DNA of 64,000 nt from Camelus bactrianus (lineage: Eukaryota; Chordata; Mammalia; Artiodactyla; Camelidae): contig NC_133550.1 in the NCBI RefSeq assembly GCF_048773025.1, positions 6,684,176-6,748,175 of the forward strand, in the 5' to 3' direction. The position numbers and the translations under genes were made by a program. Below the pieces are notes generated by a model. It searched no databases, was not told the origin of the DNA, and was given only the letters and a program-made list of their open reading frames with translations. Below, in pieces: positions 1 through 12,830 of this stretch (its first letter is position 1; each line of letters begins with the position of its first letter).

Positions 1-291
1 TTTTAACCTGATGCTGAGTGGAGCTGGCAGGATGGACCCTTAGGTCCAGCCCCCTTGCTCTCAGGACTGCACAGGTGAGCCCCCCAGGCCACGAGCAGAA
101 CCGCCTGCAGTGGGGGGCTGCTGGAGTGACTCCTCCTCGATTCGCTTTCTTTGTGATGAAGAGAGGACAGCAGTGCAGGAGACGTGCCTCTGGCCAAGGG
201 AGGAAAGGACATTTACCACCTTTCCCACTATTATCTGTTTTCAATAATTTTTGTTGTTGTTGTTAGTATTATGGAATCTATTCTAGCTCAT

Positions 292-378
292 TTCTTTTTT
301 AATAGAGGGACTGGAGATGAACCCAAGACCTCGTGCAAGCTAAGCGCCCTTCCCACCACTGAGCTCTGCCCGCCCCAC
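292..378 (-). repeat. Camelid tRNA-derived SINE (Vic-1 type)
   Basis: Read on the minus strand this is a tRNA-like head with a degenerate A box (AGCTCAGTGG), a CTTAGC...CACGAGG middle and a degenerate B box (GGTTCATCTCC). It matches the better-preserved copies at 11.7, 15.0, 16.5 and 19.4 kb. It is among the more diverged copies here. Confidence 0.8.
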
Positions 379-1689
379 TATTATCTATTTTTAAATCACT
401 CATTAGTGTCTTTGAATCACAAGAGAATGGAATCCCTTCCGGGAAAGACCAGGGAGGCTCCTTCGGTGCCTCCAACACACACTCCTCTGTCTTGGCATCA
501 GTGTTACCACTGGCGCACCCCAAGCCAACAGTGCCGAAGTGAACCCCCATTCCCCTCCCTTCTCCTGCAGCCCCTGCTGGTGGAGAGCGGGCTCTGCTGA
601 TCTTAGGAACCACACAGTCAGCACAGGGCCTGCTGGGCTGTTGTTAAGCCATTGTGTGTTTGTCGGAAGAAAAGGCAAATGGAGAAGGAAGATACCAGGA
701 ATAAGTGGGGTTTAAAACTGGATGCATGTTTAGCAAAGCAAACAGGAAAAGGACACTGTCGATACCAAGGCTGTCCCGCAGCCCGCAGCACCGAGGCAGC
801 CTGCTAGGTCTTTTGTATGGCCAGCCAGAGCCACGGTCCTCCTTGGTGACACATGGTTTCCTATCAACATGCGCAGTTCATGCGCCCTTTAGCAGGGATC
901 TCTGAAGGAGCCCTGGAAAATCTCAGCCTGGAGTAATCAAAATAAACGAGTGTTTGACTCGCTTAACTTAACACCACTGTTCCCACTCTGCCACCTGCCT
1001 CGTCTCCTCCGGGGACAGCCTCCGGGATGGATTTGTATCTACATTTCAGAATCTCACATGAAAGAAATGACTCTGACAGAGCCTATTCAGAGTGACATTA
1101 AAGGACAAACACGCAGAGACAGGCTTCCTATGGATAAAAAACAAAGCGTTAGGAATAGGGTTTCCACAATAAGCGACCTTCATCTAAGATGGCTGTTTAT
1201 CTTTCTACAGAGCCTGCGGAGTCCAAGATCACCATTCAGAATTTCCAAATAGGTCCTAAAGCTCGGAGCCTTCCACACCATCAAGGAGAGTCAAGTGTCT
1301 CACTTATATCCAGAAATTCGCTCTAATTTAATTCAGTAAAATGTCCTTCTTGCTATGACTGAGGGCGGCTCCATGAGTAAACGGAGTCCGGAAACAAATC
1401 GTCTGTTACACTCAGTAGTTGGATGAAATCTTGTAACAGGCTGTACTGGCACCTCCTTCATTCCCTTTCTTTTTTAATTGGCAGAATTTCAGATCACATT
1501 ATGGGATGAAAAAGCAGCCCTCCTATCTCAACTTTATGATGACAAGATACAGAAAAAGTATGAATTTAACTTAAATTTTGTATCTGATATGTAAATATTT
1601 CCTAACCTTTTTAATCTGTCTAAGCAAAGGCCTGTGCGAACCCCAGGTTTTGCATCCTCAAAGCACTTGTGTCATAGTTTCTTTCTCTT
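379..1689. other. No gene recognised
   Basis: Unique-looking A/T-rich sequence. Short open frames occur on both strands, but none has a recognisable domain or a supported exon structure. One AG-flanked, GT-ended open stretch near 1485-1557 was considered and rejected. Confidence 0.5.
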
Positions 1690-1975
1690 TTTAATTATTT
1701 TTTATTGAGTTATAGTTGACATACAATATTATGTTACAGGTATATATAGTGATTCACAATTTTTAAAGTTATACTCTATTTATAGTTATTATAAAATATT
1801 GGCTATATTCCCTGAGCTGTGCAATATATCCTTGTGGCTTATTCTATACGCAACAGTTTGTACCTCTTAATCCCCTACCCCTGTGTTGCCCCTCCCCACT
1901 CCCCTCCTGCCCCTCCCCCTCCCCCTCCCCGTAACCACTAGTCTGTCATCTGTGTCTGTGAGTCTGCTGGAAAGA
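1690..1975 (-). repeat. L1 3' end fragment (artiodactyl type)
   Basis: On the plus strand the text runs TTTTTATTGAGTTATAGTTGAC and on through the TATTCCCTGAGCTGTGCAATAT block to a C-rich end. This is the reverse complement of the artiodactyl L1 3' untranslated region, seen in plus orientation at 18.4-18.7 kb. Only the 3' tip is present, as in a 5'-truncated insertion. Confidence 0.7.
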
Positions 1976-2539
1976 AGCCTTCTTTGCCACAGGTTCACCC
2001 CCTGTTTAGAGTTCTGCGGAGACCCTCCTAATTCAAGGAAGTCTCTTGTTCATTTGGGTTATTTTCTTTTTTAGATTGCAGTAAGTTTATTTATTAAAAA
2101 TTTCAAACAACTTATGTAGACAGCCCACTCTCAAGGAAAGGAAGCATAACTCCCCACTCCTTAACTGTGGGCTCTGCATATAACTTTCTGGAAAGAAGGG
2201 GGAAAATGAGTAACTTGACAGAGAAGCAGCCTGACAAACACCTCCTCAAGCAGGGGATTAAAGTGCACATCAGCCGTGGCAAACCAGGTGACAGTGCGTG
2301 CCTTTGATCTGACGTGATGAGAACGGCACGTCACCTGTGTGGTCTTCCTCCTAAAACCCCCTAATTTTGGTCTGATCATAAGAAAACACAGCAGGCAAAT
2401 TCCAAGACAGGAACTGGCTACGAAATATCTGACCAGGACTCCTCGCACACGTCAAGGTCCTCCAAAACGAGGAGCGCCTGAGAAACGAAGGAGACGTAAC
2501 AACTAAACGAGCCGAGTGTCCTGAAAGAGAAGGAAGGTC

Positions 2540-2760
2540 ATTAGGAGGAAACTGAGGAAATCTGAGTAAGTGTGGATTGTAGGTAACAATAATGTGTCAG
2601 TATTGGTTCACTAACTGGGACAGACGTATCAAATGTACTTTAAGGTGTGACTAATACAGAAAACCGGAGGTGGGGAGAATGAGAACTCGGTGTGTCATCT
2701 TCGCAGTTTTTCTGTAAATCTGAAACTATTCTAAAAGAAAATGTTTATTTTTAAAAGTTA
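2540..2760 (+). repeat. Old L1-type 3' terminal fragment
   Basis: The stretch ends in TTTTTCTGTAAATCTGAAAC followed by ATTCTAAAA, the usual end of ancient mammalian L1 3' untranslated regions. It is diverged and the left boundary is uncertain. The sequence on either side (about 1976-2539 and 2761-3650) shows no gene. Confidence 0.45.
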
Positions 2761-3654
2761 ATTGATGTGGGAAGATGTTCACAATGTATTATTAAGGGAT
2801 AAAAGCAACGTAGAAAACAATTCTCAGTATAAAACATACGTTCAGATAAACAGGTGGCTGGACAGACAGGCAGACAACATTAGACATACACCAAAGAATC
2901 AGGAATAATACGCTCTGGATGGGATGGGCTTGGCGTGTGCGTTGCATTCTTTTCGTTTTGTGTTTTTGGTTAATATGTGTTTGATCCATTGATCACACAA
3001 TAGGAAAAATCATACATGAAACATTTAAAGAAAAAGATGGAACTTGTTTTAACGTATTTTGGTGTTTTTAAATATCTGATTTATTTTCAACCAATTATGC
3101 CTACTTATGCCTTTGGAAATGTCTTTATCCACAGTTTAATTTTGCGGTTGGGTCAGTAGTGAATGTTTCCAATTGTCAGCACACATCTGTCAAACATATA
3201 CGTCATAGAAAAGCTGTGAGTGTAATCACACTGCACAGGGCAGGAAGAAGCTGTGAGTAGCACTTAGGTTGTTTCCAGATGTACAGTGTTGAGCACTTCT
3301 GCAATTTCCACTTTAAAAATATAAATGAAAAACAAGAAGTAGGTGGAAGAAAGTTTGGGAAATGGATCTGAAAAAAGCAGACCTTTTTCCTGAAGAGCAG
3401 TGTTAGTTCTGGGTTTGTTCAAAATAGGATCTCATCGCCCCCGTGTGGTGAGTCTCCAAATAGCCACTTTCAATGTCGTCCCCTCTATTTGAGCTCTGGG
3501 TGAGAAGATGGTAAAAGGAAGGGGCCTTGAAGATCTTCTGCTTGTCCAAACTCCAGTCTACAGAGGAGGAAACTGAGGTCTAGAAAATCTCATTCGGTTT
3601 CCCCAAGATCGCTCAGTGACTTTAAGGCGGAGCTGAGCCCAGTAATAACACGTG

Positions 3655-3800
3655 TCACTCACATGCACGGCTCTGTGGCGTAAATCACTTCACCTGATCC
3701 TGACACAATGAGGTTTAATTAACCCCACCCTACTGATGAAACGGGAGAGGTGAAGTGTCTTGTCCAAAGTCACACAGCCCGACAGCAGCAGAGCCAGAAC
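3655..3800 (+). repeat. MIR SINE fragment
   Basis: Contains the MIR core pattern: TGATGAAACGGGAGAGGTGA, then the CTTGTCCAAAGTCACACAGC block, then GAGCCAGAACTC. Ancient and diverged. Confidence 0.6.
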
Positions 3801-4859
3801 TCAGTCTGTCTGTCCCCAGGGCCAGTGTAACTGAACAGTATAAACCCCCCTCCCAGCCTCCAAACCCAATACCCACCCTGAGTGTCCCTGTAACATGTCT
3901 TCATCTAAATCACAGAAAAAGATGCCTTGGAAATACCAGCTCTAATTCCTTCATGTTACAAAAGAGGAAACAGAGATGGAAGGGAGATGTGCTGTTCCAC
4001 AGTCACCAAGGGTCAGAGCCCGGGCTAGAGCCCCCGTCTCCAGGCTCCTCGTCCAGTGCTGCCCCTGGGCCTCTGTCCTACTGCAGCTCTGCACACACAC
4101 ATGTGCCTGCATGTGTGTGCATGTGTCCCTGTGTGTTACATACGTGTGTGTGCAGGGACCATGCTACAGTGGGAAGGGTAGCCAAGAAAGCCTCAGGGTA
4201 ATCCCCACCAGTACCAGGAAGTTCTCAGATCAGCACCTACCCCTTTGCAGAGCCTTGAGGTCCGAGTCCGAGATGAGCTTAAAGGAAGAAAGGGGCCGTG
4301 GGTGGGGCAAGGTTCCACAGCTGGGGCCCTGAGGGACGGAGGGTGCTTCAGTGGCTGTAGTGTCAGGGACCTACTGCCAAAAAGGCCAGTGTGCGAGACT
4401 TGGAGGGACACAAGAAGCCGCTAGACGGTCAGGCATCCTATTAATAGTCAGAGCTCAAGCCACACACCCCCTGCTGCCCCCAGGACAAGAAGCCCAGGGA
4501 CACAAAAAAGGACCTGCCTCAACCAAGAAGCCTTCTCCATGCCCCCGCGCAGCAGCAGAACTCACTGTCTGGGCCTCTACGTGGATCGGCCCTGCACAAT
4601 CGGTTAGAAGCGAGTCCCTAATTCTGGCCCCAGAAGGTCCAGGTTTAAAAAAGGCTCTCTCTCCCCCTCATTTACACAGAGGGAAGGCACCTGTCATGTG
4701 TGAGCCCCACATGACAGAAGTGACGTATCCATTTACTCAACGGAAGGGCATTGCACGAGGGCCAGAGCATCAGGAGGCAGTGTGGCTGGGGACCGGCTGC
4801 GGGGCTGCCTGCCACACATGCGCAGCCCTGTGACGCAGACGTGGCCGGAGCATATACTG

Positions 4860-5060
4860 AGTCCAGCCCTAGGCTAGGTGATCACTGTGGCTAATTCTCA
4901 TCCTCCACCTAGTTAGTGAGCCAATTAATTAGCTCTTTGCAGATGAGAAGGCTGAGGCCAAGGGATGCGATGGGTGTGACTTGCCGAGATCCCGCTGGTC
5001 AGGATCGAGCCAGGATGCGAACCCAAGCCTCTGACCCCAAGGCCAGTGCCGCTTCTACCT
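4860..5060 (+). repeat. MIR SINE fragment
   Basis: GCAGATGAGAAGGCTGAGGC followed by GTGACTTGCCGAGATCCCGC and a GAACCCAAGCCTCTGACCCC end is the MIR core and 3' pattern. Confidence 0.6.
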
Positions 5061-5109
5061 CAGCTGTCTGCCGTTGACCCCTTCCCCGGCTAGCCTCCGG
5101 GCTTCACCA

Positions 5110-5275
5110 CGGACAAGCGTGTGACTGTGGGCACGTGGTTTAAGCTCTCAGACACTTGGTCTTCTCACCTGTAAAACGAAGATAATTCCTGCCTCATCGG
5201 GTTGTTGTAGGAATTAAGTAACACAGTGTAGGAGGAGCGCCCAGCACGACGTCTGGGGTGTAACGAAGGTCAGCG
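5110..5275 (+). repeat. MIR SINE fragment, second subtype
   Basis: TCAGACACTTGGTCTTCTCA then CCTGTAAAACGAAGATAAT and GGGTTGTTGTAGGAATTAAG is the conserved MIR body in the opposite order to the copy just upstream, so two MIRs lie close together. Confidence 0.6.
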
Positions 5276-5783
5276 TTGCATCACTTCACGTGGCTCGGGG
5301 GAGACGGAGGAGGTGAGCTCACCAGCCCGTGTCCACCCTGGTCTGGGAAGACAGCAAGATTTCAAAGCCAAAAAAAATTACCCAAAGGATACCAAGATCG
5401 AAGAAAGTATAGGATTGAAGGAAAAGTACCTTGAAAGTTACTACTTTGAGTGGAGAGAAGGTTTAGGAGGCCCTCCCCACCCAGCCTCGAGGGCAAGGAG
5501 CTGTCTTCCTTGGTCACGTCCTGCGATCTTCCTCGGAAGAATATTTTTACTCAGGTGAAAACAAGTTGGTTGGCTGCAGTATCTGGGGTGTGTGTTGATG
5601 GGGGAACCTGTGGGGAGCCGAGGAGAGGGAAAACGAACTGAAGAATAACATGAAAATGAGAGAAAGGGGACTCGTGGCTGTCAGCCAACCCCAAAGATGA
5701 AGCTGGTCCCATGTTGTAGCTGAAAACGTCAGGATTAGACCCGGGAAACTAGAATTGTAGCAGCTTACACCCAAGAGATCATG

Positions 5784-5823
<40 letters not shown>

Positions 5824-5826
5824 AAA
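5784..5826 (+). repeat. (ACA)n trinucleotide microsatellite
   Basis: About fourteen perfect ACA repeats. The long leucine or cysteine runs this gives in minus-strand frames are not coding evidence. Confidence 0.95.
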
Positions 5827-5829
5827 CCA

Positions 5830-7590
5830 CGTGAGGCTAGGAAATCCGTGTACCCGAACCCCAGCCCTTCTTGACTCTCGCGGGCCGAGCTCCCTCCGTG
5901 GAGAACACAGGGCGCAGCTCTCGGGGCGCCCAGAGCTCCTGAGAGAGAGCTTGGGCAGGAGGCCGGCCTCTCCAAGCCCCTGAGATCCTGTCGGCTCTGA
6001 AAGTCTCGGCACTCTCTTGCAGACATCCACACGCAACTTAATGACTAACAGAAACTTTCTCCCCAGGGTTGCTGAGTAAGTCCTAGCTCCCCAGGGTCAG
6101 CCAGGTCTCGCCCCAGGCCTGCTCCGTGGAGCTGGAACCCCCAGCGCGCCCGCGACAGTAATGACCTCCCAATGACACGTCTCCCCAAGTGCAGCGGTGA
6201 TCACAGCCACAGTAACGCCTCCATTATTTTCATCCCTCAACATTAAAAAAAAAAGAAGAAAAGAAAAAGTTTTCAGCCTAGCAATGAATAGAGCACTTCA
6301 GCAATTTCCTTTCATCATCTCACTTGGGCCTCACATCAGCCCTAGAGACAGGCCCCGCAGGGGTGACCACTGTGTTTCAGTGGCAGGAAAACTAAGGAGC
6401 CACGTGGCTGCAAAGCCCCTTGGCCAACAAGGGTGGAGCCGGGACTTCAAACCAAGAAGCCAAATTCCTGGCTCCCGGTCCAGGACACCCTGATACACCA
6501 CCGAGTCCTGCCCGTCTTGGGGGCCCCTCTCCTACCAGCTCTGTCCCCACGTCTGTGACTTACCCTCTGAAAGCCCAGCTCCTTCCAACACCAAGAGGCC
6601 ACAGTGTCCTACACAGCAGCCCAGGAACAGCCGGCCTCCCCTGAGGGTCCCCCGACTCCATCACCCCCTGCCCCCCGCACCCCCAGCCGGGCTTCTGGAG
6701 CAGGAACCAGGGCACCCCATGGGGAGGTCACTGGGCTCCCTCACTGCCTCCGTCACACCCCCCCCAACTCTGCCCGATAAACGGCCTCTCTTGCCTCCCA
6801 CTCCCCTCCCAGAGCTGAGAGACTCGCCGTTTACACGTGTCGAAGTCGTGCCTTGTTTTTCGCTGAACAGCGTAAATAGCTAACCCAAGACATGTCAACG
6901 AGACAAAACAAAAAGATGGTAAAAATTAAAAGTAGGAACAGAGGAAATAAAGAGAAAGAAAATAAATGTTAAAAAAGGAAAAAGAAATTAGGGATATAAA
7001 ATGGAACCAGAAATAAAACTTAAAAAGGCAAAATATAAGGCCTACGCCCATCCTAAGGGTGGGCTACAAGCTTGGCTCAACAGCGAACCCAAAAAGGAGA
7101 GTGCGGTCAGTCCCAGAGTTCACAGTGTCCGTGCGACAAAGCAGAGACAGGCTGCTCAGGGCAGGACAACCATTCTCGGAGCCAAGACCAGACAGAAGGT
7201 TCTCCCAAGGACACCCCTAGAGAGATGACTGTGCTTCACGTCCTTACCCTTGCCTTAGAAGTGAGTTTCTTGGGATGGTTTCTAATAACGGCCCTCGACC
7301 CAGGGGATGCCGTCACACCAAAGGACCTCAGCAGCTGTGGGGGAGACGGGAGGCAGCGCGCGCCCTGCTCTGTCCTGCCGGAGCCTCATCTGTGCAGGAG
7401 CGCCCCGTCTCGGTGTGACTGACGTTTGGAGCCAGATCATCCTTTGTTATGGGGGCTGTTCTTGCCTTGCAGGACAGTCAGCAGTATCCAGACGTCCCTC
7501 AGGGGACAAGATCACCCCCAGTTGAGAACCACTGATCCAAGGGTAGAAATCATTCCTTTTATTTCCTTTTTAATATGGAGCGGCAAAGAG
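5830..7590. other. No gene recognised
   Basis: Mixed-composition intergenic DNA with an A-rich patch near 6240-6270 and an A-rich stretch at 6900-7030. No exon, RNA gene or regulatory element could be supported. Confidence 0.5.
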
Positions 7591-7661
7591 GAACTTGGTT
7601 GCATTTTTATTATTTTTTACAGCTTTATGAGTATAATCTATGTACCCTAAAATCCCCTCAT

Positions 7662-7789
7662 TTTTTAGGGTTTTGGGGGGGGTTAGTAATTAGGTTTATT
7701 TATTTATTTTAAGAGGAGGTACTGGGGATAGAACCCAGAACTTCGTGCATGCTGAGCACACACTACCACTGAGCTACACCCTTCCCTTA
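7662..7789 (-). repeat. Camelid tRNA-derived SINE inside L1
   Basis: Minus-strand copy with A box (GTAGCTCAGTGGTAG) and B box (GGTTCTATCCC), followed on the minus strand by an AAATAAATAAATAAACC tail. It splits the L1 at 7595-9335. Confidence 0.9.
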
Positions 7790-8617
7790 TAATCCACTCA
7801 GGTAAATTATGCAGTTCAGTGGGTTTTAGAATACTCACAGGACTGTGTAACTGTCACCACTATCTAATTTTAGAACAATTTTATCACTTCAAAAAGTAAC
7901 TCCTTACCCCTTAGCAGTCACTTCCCATTCGTCCCTCCCCCTAGTGTCTCGTCCATGAATTTGCCTCTCCTGGACATTTCATATGAATAGAGTCATGCAA
8001 TATGTGGTCTTCTGGGCCTGACTTCTTCCACGTAGCCTGACGTTTTCCAGGTTCATCCACATTGTAGATGTATCAGTATTTATATCCTTTTTATTGGCAC
8101 ATAATGCTCCACTGTATGGATGTATCATATTTTATTTATCCATTCATCAGTTTCAGGGGATTTGGGTTGCTTACTTTGGGACTACTGTGAATAATCCTAC
8201 CATAAACGTTCATGCACAAATTTTTGAGTGGAGATGTGTTTTCAGTTCTCTTGGGCATATACCTGGGAATGGAATTGTTGGTGTGGTAGATTAATATTTT
8301 GACCGATCGCCAGTTTTCCAAATTAGCTGCACCAATGAATGATAGTTCTAATTTCTCCACATCCATCTCAGTATTCTCTTTTTTTATTTCAGTCATCCTA
8401 GTGGGTGTGAAGTGATATCTCATGGTTTTGATTTTCATTTCCCTAGTGACTAACGATGTTTCGTGTGTTATTAACCATTTGTTTATCTTCTTTGAAGAAA
8501 TGTCTTTAAATCTTTTTCCCATTTTTTCAATTGGGTTATTTGGCTTTTTATTGTTCAGTTATTTATTACATTTGTTTTTAATTGCTTTTTAAATTGCTAT
8601 TCTTGTTCTTAATGGCT

Positions 8618-8733
8618 TTTTATTGGGAGGGGATTAGGTTTATTTATGTTTTTAATGGCAGTACTGGGGATTGAACCCAGGACCTCGTGCATGCTAAGCA
8701 CGCGCTCTGTCACTGAGCTGTACCCTCCCCACT
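8618..8733 (-). repeat. Camelid tRNA-derived SINE inside L1
   Basis: Minus-strand copy with A box (TACAGCTCAGTGACAG) and B box (GGTTCAATCCC), ending in a short A-rich tail. The flanking L1 text continues on both sides (TTTATTGTTCAGTT before, GTTCAGTTATAAGACTTC after), and the repeated TTGTTCAGTTAT is consistent with a target-site duplication. Confidence 0.9.
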
Positions 8734-9339
8734 GTTGTTCAGTTATAAGACTTCTTTATAAATCTGGGATACAAGTCTCTTATCAGATAATGGTTTGCAA
8801 ATGTTTCCTCCTATTATATAGGTTGTCTTTTCACTTCATTGATGGTGCCCCTAGAAGCACAAAAGGTTTTCATTTTGATGAAGTTCAATGTACAGATGTT
8901 TACATCTATAAATTCCCTTCTTTGGTGCATTGGTTATTTAGGAACATATTGTTTAATTTCCACATATTTGTAAATTTCCCAAATTTCCTTCTGTTATAGA
9001 TTTATTTAATTCCATTGTGGTCAGAGAAGACACTTTGTATAATTTCAATCCTTTTAAATTGATTGAACCTTATTTCTGGCTTACTATGTGGTCTGTTCTG
9101 GAGGCTGTTTCATGTGCACTTGAGAAGAATGTGTTCTGCTGCTGGGGGACGCGGTCTGCAGGCGTCTGTTAGGTCTTGTCAGTTTACAGTGTTGCTCTGG
9201 CCTCTCTCCTGTTTTCTTGTTGATCTTCCAGTAATGAGAGCAGAGTGTCAGAGCCTCCAGCTGTCACTGCTGATTGGCTGTTTCTCCCTTCAGTTCTGTC
9301 TGGATTTGTCTCCTGTGTTTTGAGGCTCTGTTGTTGGAT

Positions 9340-11394
9340 GGCTGTACTAACATCAGACAAAAGGGTTTAAGACGCAAGTTAATACTAGAGATAAAGAAGG
9401 CTCTTATAATGATGAGAGATTCAATGTATCATGAAGGAAATCATAGACATTAACTGGAAATAAATGAAATAGAGAGTGAAAAAAAACGATTGAGAAGATC
9501 ACGACAAAAAGTTGTCTTTGAAAAGGTCCACAAAATCGACAGACTTCTAGCTAGATTGAACAAGATAGAATCAAAGTATTAAAATGAGGAGTGAAAGATG
9601 GGACATCACCACCAACTTACAGGGGGGATAAAGGATTGTAAGGGAGTGCTCTCTGTCTAGAAATTCCAACGTTTGGCCTTCCTGGGGGAACACCCTTTGA
9701 TCACTTTTTTTTCCCTGCATATGGGCCTTTTTTTTGCATGTCTCACAATATTTTGTTAAACTCGACATTTTAAATAATATACACAGCAGCCCTGGAACTC
9801 AGGGTGTCATCCCCTCAAGGATTAGTGTTGCCGTTTGTTGCTGCTGCTGCTGCTGTTTGTTTGTTTGTGACTTTCCAGAAGTAATTCTATAAAGTCTGTA
9901 TTCTGTGCCATGTGAGGCCACTTGGCTAGCTTAGGAGTCAGCTAATAATTGAAGAGCGATTTCCTTACATGCCTCTGACCATTACGTGTCCCAGCCCTTC
10001 CGAGGGGCTGTTCCGTGGGCTGGAGCAGCTTCCAGCTCTGCCTTAACCCTCCCTTCTGCTCACGCGCAGCCTCAGTTCCCCCGGAAGTGAGGGGTGTGCA
10101 GCCCTGAGCACGAATGTCGCTGACTGACCAGTGCCCTGAGGATAGGGCTCTCCTCACTGACCAAATGAGGACAGGCCCTGCGAGTGGGCTTTTCCGGGGA
10201 TCTCCCAGAAAGGTCAACCCGTGACAGCTCTCTGGGGGTCAGCTCTCTGGGGCTGCCTCAGGAGCCAAGCAGGACTGGCGCTGCTTGGGTGAGGAGTGAG
10301 GTCACAAGTTTTTGTGATATGAATACGTTTTTCCATTGTTTTTAGTGCCTTTCTTGAAAAAGGAAATGCAATTTTCAAAGTGGTTCAGAACATACAGAAC
10401 AAGAAGTTAACGTTCTACAATTGTCACAACTGATTGCACTTTCTGTCTACAACCTGCGTGTGGCAGGCAAGGCCACCCCGCAGGTGACAGAGGACTAGTC
10501 TTCTCCCATTTTTCAGACTGTGGGTATATTAGGAAATGAAGAAATGCCAGAACAGAGCTACTAAAATGTTCTTATATTTTAGGTATTTTTTCAACCAACC
10601 CAAACTTTGAATATAGCCAGTAGATACAAAGACACGGCGACCTTGTTTAGCAGTAACAGCAGTCTACAACTGAGCCCGTCACGAATGCAAAGCCCAGGTC
10701 AAAAAGCTCTCCCAGTTGCCGGAGTGATACGACCCTTCTTTTCTGTCCTGCTGGGGATTTCTCTGCTCCCATGGGAAGAAGGGAATGAGAATTCGGATAA
10801 ATCAACCTCAAGGTCTCTCTTGCCAGGAGAGCACCTGCAGCTCAGTAGATCAGAGTGGTGGCTCCTCCCAGCAGACCCAAGGAGGTGGGGACAAGTGCGT
10901 CCTCCCCACCCACGGCCGTATCTCAGCCCCTGCCAGCATCCTCCTGCCCTCCCCCAGGCCTCCCCAGGGGAAAAAGTCACTCCCGGTGTCACAGCGGAGA
11001 TCTGCACCATTCCTTGCTGTCTGGCCGGGGAACTATGACAGAGCAGTCGAGAATAAAAGGACTAGACGTGCTGCTTTATCTAAATAACTCATTTCCCTGT
11101 ATCACACGAGCAAAGGAGCCCTTGTAGACCTAGATCTTAAGATAGAAAGGGTTTCTTGTGGAGCCTTCTTCTTTCTCAACCCATGTTCAAGCTTCAGATT
11201 TTAGCCAAAAGCTAATAGAAGTTTTCCTCTGTCCAGATTTTACCAGATCCAAAGTGGAGAGGAGCTCTCTGATTTCATAAATGGAGTAGATGCTGTGTGC
11301 TGTAGCCAATTTCCCCACAAGTTATCTAAAAAGCAAGCACGTCTCACCATAGCAGGGATTAATTTTTCTCCCAAGTCCATAAATTCTGGTTTCA
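9340..11394. other. No gene recognised
   Basis: Intergenic sequence with a short (CTG)n run near 9840-9858. Open frames near 10.6-11.1 kb are proline-rich readings of GC-rich DNA on both strands and have no domain signature. Confidence 0.5.
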
Positions 11395-12830
11395 TATTGA
11401 GAAAACATATACTGCAATGGAAAAAAGACAGTCTCTTCAGCAAGTGGCGTAGGGAAAGCTGGACGGTCGCATGTAAATCAGTGAAGTTGGAACACTCCCT
11501 CACCCCATATACAAAAATAAACTCAAAATGGATTGAAGACTTAAATCTGACATGACACCATAAAACTCCTAAAAGAGAACGTAGGCAAAACATTCTGAGA
11601 CAGTAAATCGTAGCAGTATTTTCTTAGATCAAACAAATGGATTTAATCAAACTTAAAAGCTTTTGCACAGCAAAGGAAACCATCCACAAAATGAAAAGAC
11701 AACCTATGGAATGGGAGAAAATATTTGCAAACAATGCGACCCAGGGGGAGAGGGTGTAGCTCAAGTGTAGAGCACATGCTTAACACACATGAGGTCCTGG
11801 GTTCAATCCCCAGTACCTCCTCTAAAAATAAATAAATAAATAAACCTAATTACGTCCCCCAACAACAACAACAACAAAAACCCAAACAGATGTGACCCAC
11901 AAAGGCTTAAATATACAAACAGTTCATACAACTCAATTTCAAAAGACCAACCCAATTAAAACGCAAGCAGAAGACCTAAATAGACATTTCTCCAAAGAAG
12001 ATATATACATGGCCAACAGGAACATGAAAAGATGCTTAAAATCAATAATTACTAGAGAAATGCAAACAAAAACTATAATGAAGTATCACCCCTCACACCT
12101 GTCAGAATGGCCATCATTAAAATTTTTACAAATAATAAATGCTGGAGAGGGTGTGGAGATTCCTACACTGTTGGTGGGAATGTAAATTGGTGCAGCCACT
12201 ATAGGAAACACTATGGAGCTTTCTTTAAAAAAATAAAAATAGAGCTACCATGTGATCTAGCAATCCCATTCCTGGGCATGAATCTGGAAAGGACAAAAAC
12301 TCTAATTCAAAAAGATGCATGCACCCTAATGTTCATTATATATATAATGGAATACTACTCAGCCATAAAAAATGAAATATTGCCATTTGCATCAACATTG
12401 ATAGACCTAGAGATTATCATACTAAGTGAAATAAGTCAAACAGAGAAAGATAAATATTATATATCACTTACATGTGGCCTCTAAAAAAATTATACAAACA
12501 AATCTATATACAAAACAGAGACTCACAGACATAGAAAACAAACATGGTTGCCAAAGGTGAAAGGGAAAGGGGAGGGATAAATTAATAGTATGGGATTAAC
12601 AGATCAAATTATGCATAAAATAGATAAGCAACAAAGATTTACTGTACAGCCCAGGGAACTATATTCAATATCTTATAATAACATATGATGGAAAATAATC
12701 TGAAAAAATGTACATATATACATAAATATACATATAACTGAATCACTTTGCTATACACCTAAAACACAGTATTATTTGTAAATCAATGATACTATAATAA
12801 AAAATTTTTAAAGATTATATTTTAATAAAA
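11395..12830 (+). repeat. L1, 3' part of ORF2 plus 3' UTR, with SINE insertion
   Basis: Begins at the ORF2 stretch encoding [20 protein letters not shown], continues through the conserved C-terminal text ([18 protein letters not shown], then DACTLMFIIYIMEYYSAIKN) and ends in an artiodactyl L1 3' UTR with TGAATCACTTTGCTATACAC and an A-rich end. It is 5'-truncated and frameshifted. A camelid SINE at 11742-11882 interrupts it. Confidence 0.88.
11742..11882 (+). repeat. Camelid tRNA-derived SINE inside L1
   Basis: Plus-strand copy with A box (GTAGCTCAAGTGTAG), B box (GGTTCAATCCC), the family's CCCCAGTACCTCC end, and a tail of AATAAATAAATAAACCTAAT plus (CAA)n. Similar ATGYGACCCA words at both edges look like the target-site duplication. 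Confidence 0.92.

Larger units (their letters stand above)
7595..9335 (-). repeat. Ancient L1 (L1M class), antisense, with two SINE insertions
   Basis: Plus-strand text such as ATGAATAGAGTCATGCAATA, CATTCATCAGTTTCAGGGGA and the CTAGTGGGTGTGAAGTGATA block is the reverse complement of an old mammalian L1 3' region. From about 8940 the text (CACATATTTGTAAATTTCCC, then ATTCCATTGTGGTCAGAGAA) corresponds to the end of the L1 endonuclease region, so the element is internally deleted. Two camelid SINEs sit inside it at 7662-7789 and 8618-8733. They therefore inserted later. Confidence 0.85.

Noticed and set aside
1482-1560. Short open stretch preceded by TTGGCAG and followed by GTATGA that looks like an internal exon
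   Set aside because: Two frames are open, neither resembles a protein I recognise, and no partner exon was found nearby.
5549-6034. Minus-strand frames with long cysteine or leucine runs near 5.8 kb
   Set aside because: They are readings of an (ACA)n microsatellite.
10607-11127. Overlapping frames of 90-143 codons on both strands
   Set aside because: Proline/serine-rich shadows of one GC-rich segment with no protein similarity I can name.
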